From Pelomonas sp. BJYL3 (lineage in GTDB: Bacteria; Pseudomonadota; Gammaproteobacteria; Burkholderiales; Burkholderiaceae_C): DNA of 64,000 bases. Location of the stretch: contig NZ_JANZKX010000004.1 of NCBI RefSeq assembly GCF_027257975.1, positions 124,001-188,000 of the forward strand, given 5' to 3'. Both the position numbers and the translations under genes were made by a program. Shown in pieces: positions 57,258 through 64,000 of this stretch (position 1 is its first letter; every line of letters begins with the position of its first letter). The notes beneath the pieces were generated by a model. It made no database searches and had not been told where the DNA came from. It was given only the letters and a program-made list of their open reading frames with translations.

Positions 57258-58787
57258 TCACTTGTGATAGGCCGTCTCGCCGTGCGAGCTGATGTCCAGG
57301 CCCTCGCGCTCTTCCTCTTCGGAGACGCGCAGCCCGATCGTCAGGTCCACGACCTTGTAGGCGATCACGGACACCACGGCCGACCAGACGATGGTCACGC
57401 CCACGGCCTTGGCCTGCGTCCAGACCTGGCTGGCGATGCTGTAGGCATCCGGCGCGATCATGGAGGCCGTGACCCAGTCGCCCACGGCGCTGGGGCCGCC
57501 CAGGGCCGGCGAGTTGAAGACACCGGTCAGCAGGGCACCGATGATGCCGCCCACGCCGTGCACGCCGAAGACGTCCAGCGAGTCGTCCGCGCCCAGCAGC
57601 TTCTTCAGGCCGGACACGCCCCACAGGCAGGCGAAGCCGGCGACCACGCCGATCACCAGGGCACCACCGACGCCCACATTGCCCGCAGCCGGCGTGATGG
57701 CCACCAGGCCGGCGACGGCACCGGAGGCCGCGCCCAGCATCGAAGCCTTGCCCTTGTGCAGGGCTTCACCCACGCTCCAGGCCAGCACGGCGGCGGCCGT
57801 GGCGACGAAGGTGTTGATGAAGGCCAGGGCCGCGAAGCCGTTGGCTTCCAGGGCGGAGCCGGCGTTGAAGCCGAACCAGCCCACCCACAGCAGCGAGGCA
57901 CCGACCATGGTCAGCGTCAGGCTGTGCGGCGTGAAGGCCTCGCGGCCGTAGCCGATGCGCTTGCCCACCATGAAGGCGCCCACCAGGCCGGCAACGGCGG
58001 CATTGATGTGCACCACGGTGCCGCCGGCGAAGTCCAGCGCGCCCCATTGCCAGATCAGGCCGGCGGTGCTGTTGACCTTGTCGACGACGGCGGCGCTGGT
58101 GTAGGCGTCCGGGCCGGCCCAGAACCAGACCATGTGCGCGATGGGCAGGTAGCTGAAGGTGAACCAGATCGTCATGAAGGCCAGCACGGCCGAGAACTTG
58201 ATGCGCTCGGCGAAGGCGCCCACGATCAGGCAGGCCGTGATGCCGGCGAAGGTGGCCTGGAAGGCGGCGAACACGATCTCCGGGATCACCACGCCCTTGC
58301 TGAAGGTGGCGGCGTTCGAGAAGGTGCCGGCGACGTTGTCCCAGATGCCCTTCATGAAGAGCCGGTCCGTGCCGCCGATGAAGGCATTGCCCTCGGTGAA
58401 GGCGAAGCTGTAGCCGTACAGCACCCACAGCACCACGATCAGCGAGAAGGTGACCATCACCTGCATCAGCACCGACAGCATGTTCTTGCTGCGGACCAGG
58501 CCGCCGTAGAACAGGGCAAGACCTGGCACCGTCATCATGATGACCAGCAGGGTGGACAGCATCATCCACGTCGTGTCGCCCTTGTTGGGCGTGGGGGCCG
58601 GCGCCGAGGCGGCTTCGGCGGGGGCCGGAGCGGCAGCGGCCGCGGGTGCGGCGGAGGCCGCCGCATCAGGGGCGGCGGCCACGGCCACGGAGGCAGCGGC
58701 GGCGGGCGCCGAGGCGGCGTCCTGGGCCCAGGCGCCGGGCGCGAAGACCGCCGCGGCGAGGGCCAGTCCGACAAGTAGTTTCTTCAT
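57258..58787 (-). CDS. amtB: Ammonium transporter
   Basis: The protein is 509 residues from the ATG ending at 58787, with GGAG eight bases upstream. It begins with a signal peptide (MKKLLVGLALAAAVFAPGAWA) and a long Ala/Pro-rich periplasmic segment (about 45 residues). The Amt/Mep domain follows with 11 membrane helices: VPGLALFYGGLVRSKNMLS, the first conserved pore His in FAGGTVVHINAA and the second in VFGVHGVGGIIG. It is the last gene of the torF-glnK-amt operon and would be gated by the GlnK encoded upstream. Confidence 0.96.
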   Translation of the reverse strand: MKKLLVGLALAAAVFAPGAWAQDAASAPAAAASVAVAAAPDAAASAAPAAAAAPAPAEAASAPAPTPNKGDTTWMMLSTLLVIMMTVPGLALFYGGLVRSKNMLSVLMQVMVTFSLIVVLWVLYGYSFAFTEGNAFIGGTDRLFMKGIWDNVAGTFSNAATFSKGVVIPEIVFAAFQATFAGITACLIVGAFAERIKFSAVLAFMTIWFTFSYLPIAHMVWFWAGPDAYTSAAVVDKVNSTAGLIWQWGALDFAGGTVVHINAAVAGLVGAFMVGKRIGYGREAFTPHSLTLTMVGASLLWVGWFGFNAGSALEANGFAALAFINTFVATAAAVLAWSVGEALHKGKASMLGAASGAVAGLVAITPAAGNVGVGGALVIGVVAGFACLWGVSGLKKLLGADDSLDVFGVHGVGGIIGALLTGVFNSPALGGPSAVGDWVTASMIAPDAYSIASQVWTQAKAVGVTIVWSAVVSVIAYKVVDLTIGLRVSEEEEREGLDISSHGETAYHK

Positions 58788-58900
58788 CGTCAAATCTCCA
58801 ACGGTTCTTTTGCAGTGCCGCTGCGCGGTGCACTCGCCGCAGTCAGCCAATCAAGCCCAGCGGGGCCCGAGGATCCGGCTTGGCCGGGCCTACGGGCACG

Positions 58901-58927
58901 CCCCCTTGAGGGGGCCGGCGCAGCCGG
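58901..58927. repeat. CCCCCTTGAGGGGG palindrome and second hairpin between glnK and amt
   Basis: The perfect palindrome CCCCCTTGAGGGGG (58901-58914) is followed directly by the stem CCGG-CGCAG-CCGG (58915-58927) and TAGGGGGTGGG. Elements of this form are, as I recall, scattered in intergenic spaces of Burkholderiales genomes. Confidence 0.6.
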
Positions 58928-58942
58928 TAGGGGGTGGGTGAA

Positions 58943-60307
<1,365 letters not shown>

Positions 60308-60309
60308 TC

Positions 60310-61830
60310 ATGACCCTGGCCCTGATCCACAGCCGCGCCCTGGACGGCCTGCGCGCCGAAGCGGTGACCGTCGAAGTCCACCTGGCCAACGGCCTGCCCA
60401 GCTTCACCCTGGTCGGCCTGGCCGACACGGAAGTGAAGGAAGCCCGCGAGCGCGTGCGGGCTGCCCTGCTCAGCAGCGGGCTGGAATTTCCCGCCAACAA
60501 GCGCATCACGGTGAATCTGGCCCCCGCAGACCTGCCCAAGGAGGGCGCACGCTTCGACCTCCCCATCGCCCTGGGCCTGCTGGCCGCCAGCGGGCAGATC
60601 GAGGCCGGGCCGCTGGCCGAGCTGGAGTGCGCGGGCGAGCTGTCCCTGGCCGGCGAGCTGCGCCCCGTGCGCGGCGCCCTGGCCATGGCCCTGGCGCTGC
60701 GCCAGCGGGCCTCGCCGCGCCAGCTGCTGCTGCCGCCGGGCAGCGCGGCCGAAGCCGCGCTGGTGGGCGGGGTGGACGTGCGCCAGGCCGGGCATCTGCT
60801 GGACGTGGTGCGGGCCCTGCTGCCGCAGTCGCAGGAACCCCTGGCCCGGGCCCGCGGGCCCGCCCGGGCCGGCATCACCGAGGAGCCTGCCCCTGACCTG
60901 CGGGACATCAAGGGCCAGGCCGTGCCCAAGCGGGCGCTGGAGATCGCCGCGGCCGGCGCCCACAGCCTGCTGCTGGTCGGCCCGCCGGGCTCGGGCAAGT
61001 CCATGCTGGCCCAGCGCCTGCCCGGCCTCCTGCCCGCCCTCGACGAAGACGCCGCCCTGGAGAGCGCCGCCACCCTGAGCCTGGCCGGCCAGTTCCGCCC
61101 CGCCGCCTGGGGCCGCCGGCCGCTGCGGGCGCCGCATCACAGCGCCTCGGCGGTGGCCCTCGTGGGCGGCGGCTCGCCCCCGCGTCCCGGCGAGATCTCG
61201 CTGGCCCACCAGGGGGTGCTCTTCCTGGACGAACTCCCCGAGTTCCAGCGCAGCGCCCTGGAGGCCCTGCGCGAGCCGCTCGAGACCGGCCGCATCCTGA
61301 TTGCCCGGGCCGCGCGCCAGGCGGAGTTCCCCGCCCGCTTCCATCTGGTGGCGGCCATGAACCCCTGCGCCTGCGGCTTTCACGGCCAGTCCGGCGTGCG
61401 GCAGTGCCGCTGCACGCCGGACCAGGTCGCCCGCTACCAGGGCCGTCTCAGCGGCCCCCTGCTGGATCGCATCGACATGATGGTGGAGGTGCCCGGCCTC
61501 CCGCCCGAACTCCTCGCCGCCGCCCCGGATGGCGACGACACGGCCACCGTGGCGCAGCGCGTGCAGCAGGCCCGCGAGCGCCAGCGCGCCCGCCAGGACT
61601 GCGTCAACGCCCAGCTGAGCCCGCCCCAGCTGGACCGCCACGCCCGGGCTGACCCGGCCGCCCAGGCCCTGCTGGAGCGCAGCATCGCGGCCCTGGGATG
61701 GTCGGCACGGGCCCAGCATCGCCTGCTGCGGGTGGCGCGCAGCATTGCCGACCTGGCTGCCGAGGACAGCATCCAGAAGGCGCATGTGGCCGAGGCGGTG
61801 CAGCTGAGGCGGGCGCTGGTGAGGCAGTGA
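60310..61830 (+). CDS. comM: ComM/YifB family Mg-chelatase-like AAA ATPase
   Basis: The protein is 506 residues from the ATG at 60310, with AGGAG six bases upstream. It has an N-terminal Lon-protease-like (ChlI) domain (FTLVGLADTEVKEARERVRAAL), an AAA domain with Walker A GPPGSGKSMLAQRLPGLLP (about 223-241) and Walker B GVLFLDELPEF, and a C-terminal ChlI domain with four Cys (CGF, CRC). ComM is a hexameric helicase that promotes branch migration during natural transformation. It is divergent from the torF operon with 288 bp between the starts, which include the NtrC and sigma-54 sites. Confidence 0.95.
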   Translation: MTLALIHSRALDGLRAEAVTVEVHLANGLPSFTLVGLADTEVKEARERVRAALLSSGLEFPANKRITVNLAPADLPKEGARFDLPIALGLLAASGQIEAGPLAELECAGELSLAGELRPVRGALAMALALRQRASPRQLLLPPGSAAEAALVGGVDVRQAGHLLDVVRALLPQSQEPLARARGPARAGITEEPAPDLRDIKGQAVPKRALEIAAAGAHSLLLVGPPGSGKSMLAQRLPGLLPALDEDAALESAATLSLAGQFRPAAWGRRPLRAPHHSASAVALVGGGSPPRPGEISLAHQGVLFLDELPEFQRSALEALREPLETGRILIARAARQAEFPARFHLVAAMNPCACGFHGQSGVRQCRCTPDQVARYQGRLSGPLLDRIDMMVEVPGLPPELLAAAPDGDDTATVAQRVQQARERQRARQDCVNAQLSPPQLDRHARADPAAQALLERSIAALGWSARAQHRLLRVARSIADLAAEDSIQKAHVAEAVQLRRALVRQ

Positions 61831-62011
61831 GCTGGCCCAGGCGGCAGCAAGGCCGACGCCACTGCCCGGCCTCCCTCATGAAGCCTTCGTGAAACCCACT
61901 TGAAACCGGCCCACGGCAGGCCAGGGCCACAATGCCCGCGCTCAAGGACTCCACGCGACCGGGCTTCAGGGCTGCGCCCGCCCTTCGCCCCGCCTCACCC
62001 GCCCGCTGCTC

Positions 62012-63055
62012 ATGAAGACTTTCAACTGGGCCCTCATCGGCCCCGGCAAGATCGCCCGGCGCTTTGCCCACGCCCTGAGCGCCCTGCCCGGCAGCCGGCT
62101 GGCCGCCGTCCATGGCCGCGACGCGGCACGGGCGACCGCCTTTTCGCGGCAGTGCCAGGACCAATGGCCCGACCCGGCCGGCGCGCCGCGCGTCAGCACG
62201 GACCTGGCCGCCCTGCTGGCGGATCCGGCCATCGACGCGGTCTATGTCGCCACGCCGCATGCCCAGCATGGCGAGCCGGTGCGCGCGGCCCTGCTGGCCG
62301 GCAAGCCCGTGCTGTGCGAGAAGCCCCTGGTGCCGCACCGCGCCGAGGGCGAGGCCCTGGTGGCGCTGGCACGCGAGCGCGGCGTCTTCCTGATGGAGGC
62401 GGTCTGGACGCGCTTCCTGCCGGCCTATGGGGTGCTGGGCAACTGGCTGCGCGAGCAGGCCATCGGGCCCTTGCGCGCCATCGAATCGAGCTTCTGCTTT
62501 CCCGCCCCGTTTGACCCGCAGAGCCGCCTCTTCGACCCGGCTCTGGCCGGCGGCGCACTGCTGGACATCGGCATCTACAACCTCACCGCGACGCGTTGGG
62601 TGCTGGAACAGGCCCTGGGCCACGTCCCCGCGCTCCAACACCTGGACGTGCAGGGCCTGCTGGCCCCCACGGGCGTGGACCTGCGGGTGCAGGGCCTGCT
62701 GGGCTTCGAGGGCGGCATCTCGGCGCAGTTCCTCTGCGGTCTGGACGCCAGCTCGCCCAATGCGCTGACGATCCTCGGCGAGCGCGGCTCCATCAGCCTG
62801 CCGCGCAACTTCTGGGAGAGCCAGCAGCTGCTGCTGCGCCCCCATGGCCAGGCAGAGCAGCTTGTCGACGCCCCCTGGCGCATCAACGGCTTCGAGGGCG
62901 AGATCGAGGAAGCGCAGACCTGCATCCGCGCCGGTCTCGTCGAGAGCCCGCGCATGAGCCATGCCGAGACCCTGGCCATCCTCGGCTGGATGGACCGCAT
63001 CCGTGCGCGGCTGGGCGTGCGCTACCCCTTCGAGCAGGACGCGCCCCAGCCCTGA
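62012..63055 (+). CDS. Gfo/Idh/MocA family oxidoreductase
   Basis: The protein is 347 residues from the ATG at 62012 (MKTFNWALIGPGKIARRFA). The N-terminal Rossmann fold binds NAD(P) through GPGKIARRF. The family motif CEKPL is present with the catalytic Lys (VLCEKPLVPHRA), followed by VFLMEAVWTRFLPAY and the dimeric-barrel segment LDIGIYNLTATRWVL. It resembles trans-1,2-dihydrobenzenediol/xylose dehydrogenase-type members, but the substrate is not certain. It lies 181 bp behind comM on the same strand. Confidence 0.92.
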   Translation: MKTFNWALIGPGKIARRFAHALSALPGSRLAAVHGRDAARATAFSRQCQDQWPDPAGAPRVSTDLAALLADPAIDAVYVATPHAQHGEPVRAALLAGKPVLCEKPLVPHRAEGEALVALARERGVFLMEAVWTRFLPAYGVLGNWLREQAIGPLRAIESSFCFPAPFDPQSRLFDPALAGGALLDIGIYNLTATRWVLEQALGHVPALQHLDVQGLLAPTGVDLRVQGLLGFEGGISAQFLCGLDASSPNALTILGERGSISLPRNFWESQQLLLRPHGQAEQLVDAPWRINGFEGEIEEAQTCIRAGLVESPRMSHAETLAILGWMDRIRARLGVRYPFEQDAPQP

Positions 63056-63197
63056 GTCCCGGGCGGGCGCTGTGGCGGCGGCCCGACAGCCCTGCCGGAC
63101 CGCGCCCACCGGCCCGCCCGCGAGACGGTCAGCGTCACGGGCTTGTGGAATGATGCGCGCGGAAACACAGACAAACCCAACCGCGAGGGACATCGCC

Positions 63198-63380
63198 ATG
63201 AGCCTGCTGCGTGCGTGGCTGGTACTGCTGATGCTGTGGCTGGCCTGCCTGGGCCTGCTGATCTGGCTGCGATCGCTGAACCGGCGCCAGGCCATCGCCT
63301 GGCTGCAGTGGCTGCGCTGGGCGGCCATCGGCGCCGTGCTGGCGGGCGTCCTGGCGGCCGCGATGATTCATTTCTTCTGA
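63198..63380 (+). CDS. Small two-helix membrane protein
   Basis: The gene encodes 60 residues from the ATG at 63198, behind a GAGGGA ribosome-binding site. Two membrane helices (AWLVLLMLWLACLGLLIWL and WAAIGAVLAGVLAAAMI) are joined by a basic loop (RSLNRRQAIAWLQW). It lies 9 bp before the SPFH lipoprotein gene and is probably in the same operon; a role in membrane microdomains is possible. I do not recognise a family. Confidence 0.7.
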   Translation: MSLLRAWLVLLMLWLACLGLLIWLRSLNRRQAIAWLQWLRWAAIGAVLAGVLAAAMIHFF

Positions 63381-63389
63381 GAGGGACCC

Positions 63390-64000
63390 ATGAGCACACA
63401 CAAGACCACGATCCGCCCCGCCACCCTGGCCCTGCTGCTGGCCGCCCTGACCCTGGGCGCCTGCACCCGCATCGAGACCGGTGAGGTCGGCCTGCGCGTG
63501 GGCATCGACAAGCAGATCAGCGGCGCCGAGCTGATGCCCGGCAGCTTCAACCAGACCCTGTTCGGCGATGTGCTGACCTTCCCGGTGCGCGACATCGCCG
63601 TCGTCCTGGACAACAAGAACCCGCTCACCGCCGACAACAGCACGCTGAAGGACTTCGACCTGACCCTGGTCTACTCCGTCAACCCCAGCAGCGTGTCCGA
63701 CCTCTGGAGCACCAAGAGCCGCAGCTTCCACGCCTACAACAAGGAAGAGCGCGACTGGATCCTGATGCACAGCTACATGACCACGGTGGCCAACAACGCC
63801 GCCTACAAGGCCGTGCGCGAGTACAAGGCGCTGTCGGTGGCGGACAACCGCCAGAAGATCGAGCAGGAGATCAAGCGCATCGTCACCGAAACCCTGGCCT
63901 CGGAGAAGCTGGACCAGGCCCTGACCGTGAGCCTGGTGCAGGTGCGCAATGTGATGCCGGCGGACGACATCATCGCCTCGGCCAATGCCGTGGTCACCGC
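63390..64000 (+). CDS. SPFH/Band 7 lipoprotein (3' partial)
   Basis: The frame begins at the ATG at 63390, after a GAGGG ribosome-binding site, and runs off the end of the window without a stop (203 codons seen). The lipobox LGAC (LLLAALTLGACTRIETGEVG) predicts a lipid-anchored periplasmic protein. The following residues (GEVGLRVGIDKQISGAEL, VYSVNPSSVSDLW, and RIVTETLASEKLDQA) match the SPFH/prohibitin fold. Most SPFH proteins are anchored by a membrane helix or hairpin, so a lipoprotein form is unusual. Confidence 0.85.
   Translation, partial: MSTHKTTIRPATLALLLAALTLGACTRIETGEVGLRVGIDKQISGAELMPGSFNQTLFGDVLTFPVRDIAVVLDNKNPLTADNSTLKDFDLTLVYSVNPSSVSDLWSTKSRSFHAYNKEERDWILMHSYMTTVANNAAYKAVREYKALSVADNRQKIEQEIKRIVTETLASEKLDQALTVSLVQVRNVMPADDIIASANAVVT

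Noticed and set aside
58514-58530. GGGCAAGACCTGGCACC, similar to the dispersed repeat, inside amt
   Set aside because: It codes for the conserved Amt segment VPGLAL, so the resemblance is explained by protein constraint. The similar string near 56461 (GKTW of an Asp box) is rejected for the same reason.

Overview
The window is high-GC, gene-dense bacterial chromosome. Gene content points to a betaproteobacterium of the order Burkholderiales (Rubrivivax/Roseateles/Leptothrix-like): the betaproteobacterial type of GshA, a torF-glnK-amt block, a priA-hemE-atp neighbourhood, a cytochrome c' gene divergent from a cytochrome b gene, and a dispersed GGCAAGACCTG-type palindromic repeat. The genus cannot be fixed from the sequence alone. 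I see no rRNA, tRNA, CRISPR array or transposase gene.

Layout. 1-15.1 kb: a partial PhoD-like phosphatase, an exported PEP/pyruvate-dikinase-like protein, a class II Fic protein, a Rep/UvrD helicase, a periplasmic solute-binding protein, a membrane-anchored pseudokinase, an AEC permease, a glutamyl endopeptidase-like S9 peptidase and primosomal helicase PriA. 15.1-25.4 kb: hemE, a sugar-phosphate mutarotase and the complete F1Fo ATP synthase operon (atpIBEFHAGDC, minus strand) with a promoter element in front and an intrinsic terminator behind. 25.5-34.8 kb: SMP-30 lactonase, two GNAT acetyltransferases, cytochrome b/c', AlaX, VOC and PhzF proteins, then an aminotransferase-racemase pair divergent from a MocR regulator, with a perfect inverted repeat between them. 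34.8-42.8 kb: accessory DNA that alternates with ordinary genes (GGDEF protein, response regulator, Uup). 42.8-57.2 kb: AraC regulator and P450, a secreted chitinase, glutathione synthesis genes gshB and gshA, BenE, a CHASE-PAS histidine kinase, Kup, a CheY-like protein and a YCF48-like protein. 57.2-64 kb: the nitrogen-regulated torF-glnK-amt operon with a near-consensus sigma-54 promoter and an NtrC-like site, then ComM, an oxidoreductase, a small membrane protein and the start of an SPFH lipoprotein.

The most interesting part is the accessory zone. At 40.7-42.8 kb, a graspetide-type ATP-grasp ligase gene is followed at once by a 62-codon gene with a typical peptide leader and a Thr/Ser/Asp-containing core, then by an exported DUF6624-like protein. 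This looks like a small RiPP (ribosomally made, post-translationally modified peptide) locus with no transporter of its own. At 35.1-36.2 kb, a second small gene encodes a double-glycine-leader, Gly-rich bacteriocin-like peptide and is followed by a CPBP-family membrane protease or immunity gene. Both loci are visibly richer in A/T than their neighbours and both peptides have GG/GA-type leaders, so they may share export or processing machinery encoded elsewhere.
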